This document shows positions 9,386 through 17,984 of a stretch of DNA of 64,000 nt, piece after piece (within the stretch, counting starts at the first letter, position 1; every line of letters starts with the position of its first letter). The notes under the pieces were generated by a model that was not told the DNA's origin, did no database searches, and saw nothing but the letters and a program-made list of their open reading frames with translations. The position numbers were made by a program, and so were the translations under genes. Source of the stretch: Porphyromonas cangingivalis (GTDB taxonomy: Bacteria; Bacteroidota; Bacteroidia; Bacteroidales; Porphyromonadaceae); contig NZ_LR134506.1 in the NCBI RefSeq assembly GCF_900638305.1, positions 992,001-1,056,000 on the forward strand. Direction: 5' to 3'.

Positions 9386-9896
9386 ATACAAAGTTGCCAC
9401 AGCCCTGACATTCCTCATCCTGCTACTTAGTTATTCAGGGTGCATCGTCTCATACAAGCTCAATGGCGCCAGCATCGACTACACGAGGATCAAAACCGTC
9501 ACCATCCGAGACTTCTCGAACCTTGCACCACTCGTATATCCACCTTTGGCACAAAAGTTTACCGAAGACCTTAGGGATAACTTCCAAAGGCGCACCCGTC
9601 TCAGTATGCAGCCCAATGGTGGTGATCTCTCCATAGAAGGAGAGATTGTCGGCTACGACCTTGCTGCCGAAGCGGTTCAAGAGGATGCTTATTCTGCGAA
9701 GACAAAGTTCACCATGCGTATCAAGGTGCGTTACTCCAACAGGATCAATCCCGATGAAGACTTCGAGCGAGAGTTCTCCTCTTTCACCACTTTTGACAGC
9801 AACATCATGTTTACAGAAGTCCAAGACGGTCTCTGCAAAGAGCTGATCGACGACATCATCCAACAGATATTCAACGCGACAGTAGAGAACTGGTAA
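9372..9896 (+). CDS. lptE: LptE family LPS-assembly lipoprotein
   Basis: A 174-residue predicted outer-membrane lipoprotein that would plug and stabilise LptD during LPS insertion. A hydrophobic signal segment ends in a lipobox-like LSYSGC, so the mature protein would begin at that cysteine. The core IKTVTIRDFSNLAPLVYPPLAQKFTEDLRD and the LSIEGEIVGYDL strand match the Bacteroidota LptE family. Its start lies inside the end of the sigma-54 activator gene, and a TPR protein follows one base after its stop. The same gene order is seen in other Bacteroidota. Confidence 0.85.
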   Translation: MIWTKYKVATALTFLILLLSYSGCIVSYKLNGASIDYTRIKTVTIRDFSNLAPLVYPPLAQKFTEDLRDNFQRRTRLSMQPNGGDLSIEGEIVGYDLAAEAVQEDAYSAKTKFTMRIKVRYSNRINPDEDFEREFSSFTTFDSNIMFTEVQDGLCKELIDDIIQQIFNATVENW

Positions 9897-9897
9897 G

Positions 9898-10641
9898 ATG
9901 AGGTTCGAGGAGCTACATAACATCATCAAAGGCAAGAGTCAGATCAATGAGGCTCATCTCAGTGATCTCATTACACTGAGCACACGGTACCCATACTCTG
10001 CCTCGCTTCATGCAATGATATTGCTCGGTTTGTACAAGACACAAGACCTGAGATTTGCGTCCGAACTCCAGCGTAGATCACTTTACATCCCGGACTTGGC
10101 AAAGTTGTTCCTACTCCTCAAGGGTGATGACAAGGCTTCATTGCAATCTCGTACAGCCGAAGGAGAGAGTGCGATCCGTGGGACTTTTGACATCATTGAC
10201 ACCTTCCTTGCCGAACACCCTGACGACTCATCATCAGACATTGAACACCTCATTTCTTCCCAAACAGGTGAAGAGAAACCTACGGTCACCGACGACTACC
10301 TCTCTTGGGTAGAGGACAACACCTCTCCTCCTCCCTCTTCTTCGGCTCAGGAAGACACAATGACACTCATCTCCGACTTCCTCAACAAGGGAACTCAAGC
10401 CGAACGTCTCTCTCCCCGAGAGGAAGAGAAGCCCTCCACAGCTCCTACAAATAACACAATCACAACATCTCCACCCGAGGAAGAACTCCTCACCGAAACC
10501 CTCGCTCGCATATACATCAAGCAAGGCAAATATGATAATGCTCTGCGAATTATCAAGTCATTAAATTTGAATAATCCAAAAAAAAGCAGTTACTTTGCGG
10601 AGCAAATTGATTTTTTAGAAAAGTTGATACTTAATAGTTGA
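9898..10641 (+). CDS. TPR-containing hypothetical protein
   Basis: A 247-residue cytoplasmic protein with no signal peptide. The N-terminal half is helical (LSDLITLSTRYPYSASLHAMIL). The middle is low-complexity and Ser/Pro/Thr-rich (about residues 135-185). The C-terminus is a TPR-like pair, ETLARIYIKQGKYDNALRIIKSLN. The gene starts one base after lptE and is followed 22 bases later by secG, so it belongs to this envelope-biogenesis unit. Function is unknown; TPRs usually mediate protein contacts. Confidence 0.8.
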   Translation: MRFEELHNIIKGKSQINEAHLSDLITLSTRYPYSASLHAMILLGLYKTQDLRFASELQRRSLYIPDLAKLFLLLKGDDKASLQSRTAEGESAIRGTFDIIDTFLAEHPDDSSSDIEHLISSQTGEEKPTVTDDYLSWVEDNTSPPPSSSAQEDTMTLISDFLNKGTQAERLSPREEEKPSTAPTNNTITTSPPEEELLTETLARIYIKQGKYDNALRIIKSLNLNNPKKSSYFAEQIDFLEKLILNS

Positions 10642-10663
10642 TTCAACAAACTAATTTAGACCT

Positions 10664-11053
10664 ATGTATATTTTCCTATCAGCTGTAATCGTAATCATTG
10701 CAGCACTTTTGGTTTTTATCGTAACAATTCAAAATTCCAAAGGCGGAGGCCTAGCATCAGGCTTTTCATCTTCAAACCAAATCATGGGTGTACGCAAGAC
10801 CACTGACATCCTCGAAAAGATGACTTGGGGTCTTACTGCTGCGATGGTAGTATTGTGTATCATCTCAGCGAGATATGCACCTCGCCATGAAAACCCAAGA
10901 GCAAATTCATCTATCGAAGAGTTTGTCAACAAGGCTCAGATGCCTACGGCTCCCGATGCGCAGCCATTTGGGGAGACTGTTCCCACAACAGAAACAGAGG
11001 CTGCACCGGCAACCGAAGCGGAGACCGTGCCTGCAGATAGCACAGCCAACTAA
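10664..11053 (+). CDS. secG: Preprotein translocase subunit SecG
   Basis: A small SecYEG translocon subunit with two membrane segments. IFLSAVIVIIAALLVFIVTIQ is followed by the conserved QNSKGGGLASGF loop, then MTWGLTAAMVVLCIIS. At 129 residues it has a longer Ala/Thr/Glu/Pro-rich C-terminal tail than E. coli SecG, as is common in Bacteroidota. It is the last gene of the activator-lptE-TPR unit. A strong hairpin with a following T run begins about 46 bases after the stop. Confidence 0.94.
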   Translation: MYIFLSAVIVIIAALLVFIVTIQNSKGGGLASGFSSSNQIMGVRKTTDILEKMTWGLTAAMVVLCIISARYAPRHENPRANSSIEEFVNKAQMPTAPDAQPFGETVPTTETEAAPATEAETVPADSTAN

Positions 11054-11099
11054 TCTGACATAGAAGCTCTGCCCAATAGGAGCAAATAGCATAAGATAA

Positions 11100-11140
11100 G
11101 AGGGCGTTTCAAAATTTTCATTTTGAAACGCCCTCTTTCT
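11100..11140 (+). terminator. Intrinsic terminator of the secG operon
   Basis: A perfect 16-bp stem (11100-11115 pairing with 11120-11135, GAGGGCGTTTC...GAAACGCCCTC) with a 4-base loop is followed by a short T-rich tail. Confidence 0.85.
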
Positions 11141-11281
11141 GTACCTGCCATATCATGGATAACCCATCAGTTTAGAGACTTACAACCATAACCTCCCATC
11201 CATTTCATACCCATGTGATAAAAAGAGAGATACCATATAGGAAACACCATTGAAGAAAAGCCCGAAAGAGGGATAATCAAG

Positions 11282-11333
11282 TTATACGACTGTTGTCATC
11301 AAGTTTAACGAGTTGATGAAACGAATCTTACAA
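11282..11333. repeat. 22-bp-period repeat array, family II (locus G)
   Basis: TTATACGA at 11282, TTTAACGA at 11304 and TCTTACAA at 11326 are spaced exactly 22 bases apart. The motif resembles that at about 27.55 and 44.07 kb. This copy lies between two convergent genes. Confidence 0.6.
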
Positions 11334-11386
11334 CCTCGCTTCGATGATTAGGAGGATCAACCTTTGACTGCCACCTATCATCCAGA

Positions 11387-11442
11387 TCAAAAGCAAAAAG
11401 GCCGGCGAAGATTTTTTTCTTCGCCGGCCTTTTTGCTTTTGA
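11387..11442. terminator. Perfect 25-bp inverted repeat, likely bidirectional terminator
   Basis: The left arm 11387-11411 and right arm 11418-11442 are exact reverse complements (core AAAAAGGCCGGCGAAGA) with a 6-T loop. Each arm has an A or T run, so it could terminate transcription from both directions. It ends five bases from the stop of the minus-strand CPBP gene. Confidence 0.85.
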
Positions 11443-11446
11443 GTGA

Positions 11447-12325
11447 CTATAAAAGAGCCCTTTGTCTTTCCCTCATTTTCTTGATTACAAGGACAGACAA
11501 ACCGAGACAAATGAGCATAACGAGTGTGGCAGTGACAGGTACCTTCGAAACAATTTCGGGAGCTTCATTGACGCTTTCACTAACCCAAAACTGGATATAT
11601 GCAAGCAGGTTGTTGAGAGCGTGGAGAAGTATTGCCAGTCTCAAAGAGCCATAGACTGCGACATAACCGAGCACAAGCCCTATGACAGTCCTTGGGATAA
11701 AGCCCATCCACTGCATATGCACGGCACTGAAAAGGATTGCGCTCAAGCATACAGCAAGATGCACATTCTTCGTACGTGTCAACATCCACCCCTGAACAGC
11801 CCCTCTGAACAATAACTCTTCCCCTATCGGAGCAATCACCACGATGCTTAGGAAGGTAAAAACGACTGTTGAGGGAGACTTGTCCGATAGCATCATCCGA
11901 AAAGAGGCATTAAGCTTGGCTTCGAGCCCTTGTAGAGTCTCGCCAAAACGGCCTAACCATTCCGGATATCCTATGAGCGCATTGATATCGGCAGAATATA
12001 TCATCACTACATAAGACAAAGCAAAAAGTGCTATTGAATACAACAAGATCTTGCCATCTCCCCAAGGAGCATCTCGAAAAACAAAGGTCCCCCTACGACG
12101 ACGGTAGTAGTACTCATTGAGAAGTGGAGGAATGACATAAGTACAAGTGGCGATCAAGGCTTGGCTCAGAGCCATCTCAAAGGCATCAGGATATGATGTG
12201 AACATCAGTACCCCTCCAACGATGACACTCGAAAAGATCTGAAGCAAGAGGAAAAGCAAAAAAACAAATAGGACATACCCTGTGGATGGGGAGTGTTGAG
12301 TATTGTAAGTTTGGGTTGGTATCAT
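11447..12325 (-). CDS. CPBP family intramembrane glutamic endopeptidase
   Basis: An integral membrane protein of 292 residues with about eight hydrophobic segments. It belongs to the CPBP (CAAX protease/bacteriocin-processing, Abi-like) family. The signature EExxxR motif is present as GEELLFRGAVQGW, followed by the second family motif around SAILFSAVHMQW with its conserved His. Substrates in Bacteroidota are not known. The start codon overlaps the mfd stop by four bases, so it is co-transcribed downstream of mfd. Whether it serves processing, immunity or signalling cannot be told. Confidence 0.88.
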   Translation of the reverse strand: MIPTQTYNTQHSPSTGYVLFVFLLFLLLQIFSSVIVGGVLMFTSYPDAFEMALSQALIATCTYVIPPLLNEYYYRRRRGTFVFRDAPWGDGKILLYSIALFALSYVVMIYSADINALIGYPEWLGRFGETLQGLEAKLNASFRMMLSDKSPSTVVFTFLSIVVIAPIGEELLFRGAVQGWMLTRTKNVHLAVCLSAILFSAVHMQWMGFIPRTVIGLVLGYVAVYGSLRLAILLHALNNLLAYIQFWVSESVNEAPEIVSKVPVTATLVMLICLGLSVLVIKKMRERQRALL

Positions 12326-15300
12326 GACAATGTTTTTCCAGATATTTGAGTGAGTATATCGTAAGCCTGAGTGATGCTCTTGACTTCACGGACAGTGATA
12401 AACCTTTTTCCACCCTCTTCATTGAACGTTAGGTTTCGGCTCCATGTCGAAGCATTGGAGAGGATGGTCGCAAAAGTGGCACTACGATAATAGGCACTAT
12501 TGAGATCAGAGACAAGCTGAAGGCGCAGGAGACTGCGTTTGAGAGAGATTCGCTCCACACCTATACTCTTGCCAAGAAGTTTGAGATGAAGGATCTTGAG
12601 AAGTTCCTCAGCCTCCACCGGGAGTTTTCCGAAACGATCTTCAAGCTTGTATCTAAATTCCTCAATCGCCTTCAGTTGTGTAATAGAATCAAGTTCGCGA
12701 TAGAGACCGATCCGTTCATCATCACCGGGGACGTAAGTCGGTGGCAGATAGGCCTCGACATCCGTCTCGATATTGGTCTCATAGACGTATGACTTGCGTT
12801 CAGAGCCGGAAGGCATTTTTTGGGGGGTATCCTCCTTCTCATCCTCCTCAAATATATCGCCGAACTCCTCATCTTTGAGTTCCATCACAGCCTCTTCGAG
12901 GATACGACGATAGGTCTCATATCCCAAGTCTGCGATAAATCCACTTTGTTCTGCACCGAGGAGGTTGCCTGCCCCACGGATGTCCAAGTCCTGCATGGCG
13001 ATATGGATGCCGCTACCAAGATCCGAAAAGGTCGTTATACCACGGATACGCCGCTTGGCATCCTGCGTCAGGATGTCGAGCGGAGGGGTGATGAGATAAC
13101 AATAAGCCTTCCGATCTCCTCGTCCCACTCGTCCTCTCAACTGGTGTAAGTCGCTCAAGCCGAAACGGTGTGCATCATTGATGATGATCGTATTCGCATT
13201 AGGGACATCTATCCCATTCTCGACTATAGTTGTCGTCAACAGGACATCATACTCATGATTGACAAAATCGATGAGAAGAGTCTCCAACTCTTTTGGATCC
13301 ATCTGCCCATGCCCGATGGCTATCTTCACTCCGGGGACGGCATTACGGATGCTCACAGCAATATCATTGAGATTGTGGATACGGTTATGGACGAAGAAGA
13401 CCTGCCCGTCCCTTGCCAACTCATAGTTGATGACCTCAGCAATAACCTCCGCATCAAAAGTAATCTGTTCGGTACGGACAGGTTGTCTATTGGGTGGCGG
13501 AGTCTGTATGTTCGACATATCCCTTGCGCCCATGAGGGAGAACTGCAATGTCCTCGGTATGGGGGTTGCTGTCATCGTAAGGGTATCGATATGGGTACGG
13601 TACTCACGAAGCTTTTCTTTGACAGAAACACCGAACTTCTGCTCTTCATCGATGACCAATAGCCCAAGGTCTTTGTACTTGACCCTCTTTGCGGTGAGCA
13701 TGTGCGTACCGATGATGATGTCTATCTTCCCTTCGGCGAGGTCTGCAAGGAGCTGCGATTGCTCCTTTGCTGTCTTTGCCCGGCTCAAGTATTCGACACG
13801 ACAAGGGAAGTCTGCCAGACGCTTCCTGAACGTACGATAATGCTGATAAGCAAGTACCGTCGTAGGCACGAGCACTGCCACCTGCTTACTGTCCGCCACC
13901 GCTTTGAAAGCTGCACGGACAGCTATCTCCGTCTTCCCGAATCCCACATCACCACAGATGAGCCTATCCATCGGTACAGGACGCTCCATATCCTCCTTGA
14001 CCTGAGCCGTTGCGAGCTCCTGATCGGGCGTATCTTCGTAGGTAAAAGAAGCCTCAAGTTCTTTCTGCATGAAGGAGTCGGGGCTGAACGCAAACCCCTT
14101 CTCTTCCAACCTCTTTGCATATATCTTTATCAAGTCGCGAGCAATGTCCTTGACCTTTTTCTTGGTACGCTCTTTGAGCTTTTCCCAAGCACCCGTGCCC
14201 AACTTACTGAGTTGTGGCGGCTCGTCATTATCCTTGCTCTTGTATTTCGAGATGTGGTGCAAAGAGTGGATGCTCACATAGATACTGTCGCCCCCCTTGT
14301 AGTTGATACGGACACACTCCTGTTGCTTTCCGTTTCGATCGATCGTAAAAAGACCGGCAAACACCCCCACCCCATGGTTGATGTGGACGACATAATCACC
14401 ATGCTCAAACTTGTGTATCTCCTTGAGTGTAAGGACAGCATCGTTGTGGCGGATACGATCACTCTTGAGTGTGTACTTATGAAAACGCTCAAATATCGTA
14501 TGATCCGTATAGCAAGCGATACGAGCCTGCCTGTCTACAAAGCCCTTGTGCAATGTGGGATAAATGGGTTCGAACTTCACGCCCTTCCCCTGATCATCGA
14601 AGATAGACTCCAGACGCCTGATCTGACTCTTCTGTCCACTCATGATCGCCGTCATGATGCCCTCAGTCTCATGCTTCAGGATAGCATCGGAAAGATGATC
14701 AAATCGCTTGTGAAAGAGAGGCTCGGGCGACTGTCCGAAGTCGACACTCTTCCACTTCTCGCCATAAGGGACAGTCCTTGACAGTAACGTAAACGACCGT
14801 ACCTCATCCAAGAGGCTTGCAGGCTCTATCAAGAACCTACGCATATCCTCCAGCGAAGCATGGATATTCTCTTCCTTGTGTACAGGCGGCGTGTCGTATA
14901 CCTGAGACAACGATGTCGGCAAAAGCGTATATTGATCCACATACAGCAGACTCTGCTCGGATAGAAGCGACAACAAAGAGACGTGATGACTGCGAGATTG
15001 GTTACTGAACGAAGCCAAAATCGTCACCTCGGGCATCGAGTCATGAGAGAGCTGACTCTCGGGATCAAAGCTCCTGATGCTCTCCACCTCATCACCGAAG
15101 AAGTCTATCCGCACAGGACGCTCATGAGCGTACGAATAAATATCGATGAGACTACCACGGACAGCAAAAGTACCGGGGTTATACACATAATCCGTTTCCT
15201 CGAACCCCATCTCCCAAAGCCTTTCGCGCAGACTCTTACGATCGACCTCATCCCCCTTGGCAATGATCTTTCGAGACTTCTCGAAGTCCTCCTCATGGAC

Positions 15301-15702
15301 GATCCCCTCCATAAGAGCTTCGGGATAAGTCACAATGAACGAGGGAGTGTGCCCCGAGCGCAATGCTTCAATGAGCTGAGACCTCAGTATCTCGTTCGCC
15401 CCATCCGTCTGCCCGAAGCGTATTCCTCTCTTATAGAGCGAGGGGAAAAAGGACACCGTACTCTCTTCTTCACAGAGCGCAGTCAAGTCGCTACACAGAT
15501 AGCCGGCCTCGTCCTCATCCGAGGCAATACATAAGATGGGGGCAGAGATTTTTTCCGACACGCCCTTAAAAAGGAGAGCCACTGCCGACCCATGCACCTG
15601 ATCGATATGGATCAAACGTTGCTTCCCCTCAGAGAGGAGTCTGATCAGAGCTGTTGCAGCCTTTGTGGATGATAGTCGTGAGACAAGCCGGGAAAGTTCC
15701 AT
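12322..15702 (-). CDS. mfd: Transcription-repair coupling factor Mfd
   Basis: Mfd removes RNA polymerase stalled at DNA lesions and recruits UvrA. The 1126-residue length is normal. The N-terminal UvrB-like region is followed by the RNA-polymerase-interacting domain (FEHGDYVVHINHGVGVFAGL). The SF2 helicase core has Walker A CGDVGFGKTE (lysine about 590), DEEQ box LLVIDEEQKFGV, and TMTATPIPRTLQ. QLRGRVGRGDRKAYCYL is motif VI. A C-terminal TRCF domain ends the protein. It is the first gene of a two-gene unit with the CPBP protease. Confidence 0.97.
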   Translation of the reverse strand: MELSRLVSRLSSTKAATALIRLLSEGKQRLIHIDQVHGSAVALLFKGVSEKISAPILCIASDEDEAGYLCSDLTALCEEESTVSFFPSLYKRGIRFGQTDGANEILRSQLIEALRSGHTPSFIVTYPEALMEGIVHEEDFEKSRKIIAKGDEVDRKSLRERLWEMGFEETDYVYNPGTFAVRGSLIDIYSYAHERPVRIDFFGDEVESIRSFDPESQLSHDSMPEVTILASFSNQSRSHHVSLLSLLSEQSLLYVDQYTLLPTSLSQVYDTPPVHKEENIHASLEDMRRFLIEPASLLDEVRSFTLLSRTVPYGEKWKSVDFGQSPEPLFHKRFDHLSDAILKHETEGIMTAIMSGQKSQIRRLESIFDDQGKGVKFEPIYPTLHKGFVDRQARIACYTDHTIFERFHKYTLKSDRIRHNDAVLTLKEIHKFEHGDYVVHINHGVGVFAGLFTIDRNGKQQECVRINYKGGDSIYVSIHSLHHISKYKSKDNDEPPQLSKLGTGAWEKLKERTKKKVKDIARDLIKIYAKRLEEKGFAFSPDSFMQKELEASFTYEDTPDQELATAQVKEDMERPVPMDRLICGDVGFGKTEIAVRAAFKAVADSKQVAVLVPTTVLAYQHYRTFRKRLADFPCRVEYLSRAKTAKEQSQLLADLAEGKIDIIIGTHMLTAKRVKYKDLGLLVIDEEQKFGVSVKEKLREYRTHIDTLTMTATPIPRTLQFSLMGARDMSNIQTPPPNRQPVRTEQITFDAEVIAEVINYELARDGQVFFVHNRIHNLNDIAVSIRNAVPGVKIAIGHGQMDPKELETLLIDFVNHEYDVLLTTTIVENGIDVPNANTIIINDAHRFGLSDLHQLRGRVGRGDRKAYCYLITPPLDILTQDAKRRIRGITTFSDLGSGIHIAMQDLDIRGAGNLLGAEQSGFIADLGYETYRRILEEAVMELKDEEFGDIFEEDEKEDTPQKMPSGSERKSYVYETNIETDVEAYLPPTYVPGDDERIGLYRELDSITQLKAIEEFRYKLEDRFGKLPVEAEELLKILHLKLLGKSIGVERISLKRSLLRLQLVSDLNSAYYRSATFATILSNASTWSRNLTFNEEGGKRFITVREVKSITQAYDILTQISGKTLS

Positions 15703-16005
15703 AAAACTGTGATATATGCTATACTGATGTTGAGATGAATGATGACAAGAGAAGAAGTTTTATGAGTGAAGTGAATCGCTTCGCTACAACAAAGATCAAG
15801 CCAAAGATGAATGATTGATCCCCTCCGTATCCCTTTCCATCCGATGGAGAGTATGACGATGCCATACAGAGACAGGGCACAAGTCGATCATCGCCAGATA
15901 CGGGCAAGAGAGTCGGCAAAAAAGACACTACGTGTAGCGACAAGCACCTGATACTCATCACTACACGTAGCCTCTATGTCAGTAGCAGACGATGGTGACA
16001 CAGTG
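15703..16005. other. Intergenic region between yebC and mfd
   Basis: About 300 bases, both neighbours on the minus strand. It contains the yebC-side hairpin (15928-15970). The rest shows no recognisable promoter box or repeat. Confidence 0.5.
15928..15970 (-). terminator. Hairpin downstream of yebC
   Basis: CTACGTGTAG at 15928 and CTACACGTAG at 15961 form a perfect 10-bp stem with a 23-base loop, 36 bases beyond the yebC stop. No clear T run follows, so it may be a terminator or an RNA-stability hairpin. Confidence 0.4.
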
Positions 16006-16734
16006 TCACTCCCCGTCCTCTTCTTCCTTCATGTTGGTGAAGACATTCTGCACGTCTTCATCCTCTTCGAGTTTTTCGATGAGTTTGTTGAGCTGTTCAC
16101 GTTGCTCAGGAGTGACCTCTTTGTAGTCCATTGGTATACGGACAAACTCTGCCGAAGTGATCTCAAGTCCCTTATCCTCAAGAGCCTTTTGGATTGCCGA
16201 GTTCGAAGCAAATTCACCAGAAAGCACGATTTCGTCATCCTCGGCTTCGATCTCATCCACACCGAAGTCAATAAGTTCGAGCTCAAGTTCTTCGAGATCA
16301 AGCCCCTCTTTCATGGCGATATGGAAGACACACTTGTGCTCGAAAAGGAACTCCAAGCTACCTGTCGTACCGAGCGATCCGCCAAACTTGTTGAAGTAAC
16401 TGCGGACATTTGCCACCGTACGAGTGGTATTGTCCGTGGCTGTCTCCACGAAGATCGCGATGCCATGGGGGCCATAACCCTCATAGTTCATCTCCTTATA
16501 GTCGGTGAAGTCCTTTGATGTTGCCTTCTTGATTGCTCTCTCGACATTGTCCTTAGGCATATTCTCCTTCTTCGCTGTCTGCATCAAGACCCTCAGACGA
16601 GGATTGGCCTCGGGATCCGGGCCACCCTCTTTGGCAGCGATGGTGATTTCTTTTCCCAACTTTGTGAAGACACGAGCCATATTGCCCCAGCGCTTCATCT
16701 TCCTTGCTTTGCGATATTCAAACGCTCTTCCCAT
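16006..16734 (-). CDS. YebC/PmpR family protein
   Basis: A 242-residue member of the YebC/PmpR family, described as transcriptional regulators and, for some members, translation factors relieving ribosome stalling. Diagnostic segments are MGRAFEYRKARKMKRWGNMARVF at the start, KKENMPKDNVERAIKKA, and NYEGYGPHGIAIFVETATDN. The C-terminus is strongly acidic (EEEDGE). The neighbours are mfd and pheT on the same strand, without tight spacing. The cellular role in this lineage cannot be decided from sequence. Confidence 0.93.
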   Translation of the reverse strand: MGRAFEYRKARKMKRWGNMARVFTKLGKEITIAAKEGGPDPEANPRLRVLMQTAKKENMPKDNVERAIKKATSKDFTDYKEMNYEGYGPHGIAIFVETATDNTTRTVANVRSYFNKFGGSLGTTGSLEFLFEHKCVFHIAMKEGLDLEELELELIDFGVDEIEAEDDEIVLSGEFASNSAIQKALEDKGLEITSAEFVRIPMDYKEVTPEQREQLNKLIEKLEEDEDVQNVFTNMKEEEDGE

Positions 16735-16778
16735 GATGTCGTTATCTTAGTATATGGTGTATATTATTGATTTTGTGA

Positions 16779-17984
16779 TTATCTCAGTTCGGCACCCAAC
16801 TCCTTGTGCAGCGCATCGAAGAGGCGTGCCATCGTCTTCTCTATCATCCCCTCGGACAAAGTCTTCTCCGCATCTTGTAGTTCGAACGAGACGGCATAAG
16901 ACTTCTTGCCCTCCGGGAGGTGCTTAGGATCTTCGTACACGTCGAAGAGGGTCACACTCTTGAGGAGTTTCTTCTCGGTCTTGTATGCCACACGTTCGAT
17001 CTCAACAAAAGGCACGGCCTTATCGATCAAGAGGGCAAAGTCTCTCTTCACCGAAGGGAACTTGGCCACCGGACTGATCGTCACCTTGCGACGAACGATA
17101 CGGTTCATGATCTCAGCCCAGTCAAACTCTGCAAAGTACACAGGACAGTCGATGTCCGCTTGCTTGGTCCATTTTGTATCGACGACACCCCAACGGATGA
17201 CCTCTGCCCCACCACGGAGAGAGATCACCTCACCCGTAGCGATGTAAGGATCATTGTCGGCAGGCTCATACTGAAGTTCGGCAGGAGAGAGTCCTATACG
17301 ACTGAGGATGTTGTACATTACGGCCTTGAGCTCAAACGGCGACACCGTCCTGCTCGCTTCGCTCCAATTACCCTGGGTCTTGTCTCCTGTCATCCATACG
17401 CCCAAACGGTAAGTCTCCTTGAAACCCTTGAGCGGTGTCTTCACCGCTTCGTCCACACGCTCATAGCACGTGCCGAACTCAAACATACGGACACCTACAG
17501 CCTTACGGTTGAGGTTGAAGGCGATGGACTCCAAGCCCCCGAAGAGTAGAGTCTGCCTCATCGTGGACAAGTCGCCCGAGAGGGGATTGAGGAGGCGCAC
17601 TGCTTTGGCTTGTGCTGTCTCCTCGGTGTAGTAGCTCTCCTTGGAGAGAGAATTGTTGAGTATCTCGTAGAAGCCGGCTCCGACGAGTTGCTCGGAGATC
17701 GTCTGCTGAAGTCGGAGGCTGATGTCCGAGAGTCCGGCAGGACTTATGGTACTTGACAGCTTGTGTGTCAATGGGATTTCGTTGTAGCCATAGATACGGA
17801 GGATATCCTCGATCACATCGACATCACGAGTGACATCGTAGCGGTATCTGGGGACTTCGAGAGACATCACACCGGCTTCTTCCTTCTTGACCTTGATGTC
17901 CAAGGCTGAGAGGATGGCACGTACCTTATCTTCGGGGATCTCGATACCGATGAGGCTATTGATCTTGTCGAACGAAAGGCTCAC
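16779..17984 (-). CDS. pheT: Phenylalanyl-tRNA synthetase beta subunit, C-terminal fragment
   Basis: The C-terminal half of PheT (about 401 residues as an open frame). It contains the end of the B5 and catalytic-like core regions and the anticodon-binding FDX-ACB domain (SPVAKFPSVKRDFALLIDK to the end). The frame opens with a GTG that overlaps the TGA of the upstream fragment. Taken alone it would lack the linking segment that reads EVVSRIYDIYPEHLGPYE in the intended frame. With the upstream fragment it spans 16779-19234 and would encode a normal protein of about 818 residues if one base were restored. Confidence 0.9.
   Translation of the reverse strand: MSLSFDKINSLIGIEIPEDKVRAILSALDIKVKKEEAGVMSLEVPRYRYDVTRDVDVIEDILRIYGYNEIPLTHKLSSTISPAGLSDISLRLQQTISEQLVGAGFYEILNNSLSKESYYTEETAQAKAVRLLNPLSGDLSTMRQTLLFGGLESIAFNLNRKAVGVRMFEFGTCYERVDEAVKTPLKGFKETYRLGVWMTGDKTQGNWSEASRTVSPFELKAVMYNILSRIGLSPAELQYEPADNDPYIATGEVISLRGGAEVIRWGVVDTKWTKQADIDCPVYFAEFDWAEIMNRIVRRKVTISPVAKFPSVKRDFALLIDKAVPFVEIERVAYKTEKKLLKSVTLFDVYEDPKHLPEGKKSYAVSFELQDAEKTLSEGMIEKTMARLFDALHKELGAELR

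Larger units (their letters stand above)
11054..11446. other. Convergent intergenic region between secG and the CPBP protease gene
   Basis: About 390 bases without a gene. In order it holds the secG terminator, roughly 140 bases of unremarkable AT-rich DNA, a family II 22-bp repeat array, and a perfect 25-bp inverted repeat next to the end of the opposing gene. Confidence 0.6.

Noticed and set aside
13702-14781. Long plus-strand open frame of 359 codons
   Set aside because: It is antisense to mfd, has no recognisable motif, and the mfd frame is clearly coding over the same bases.
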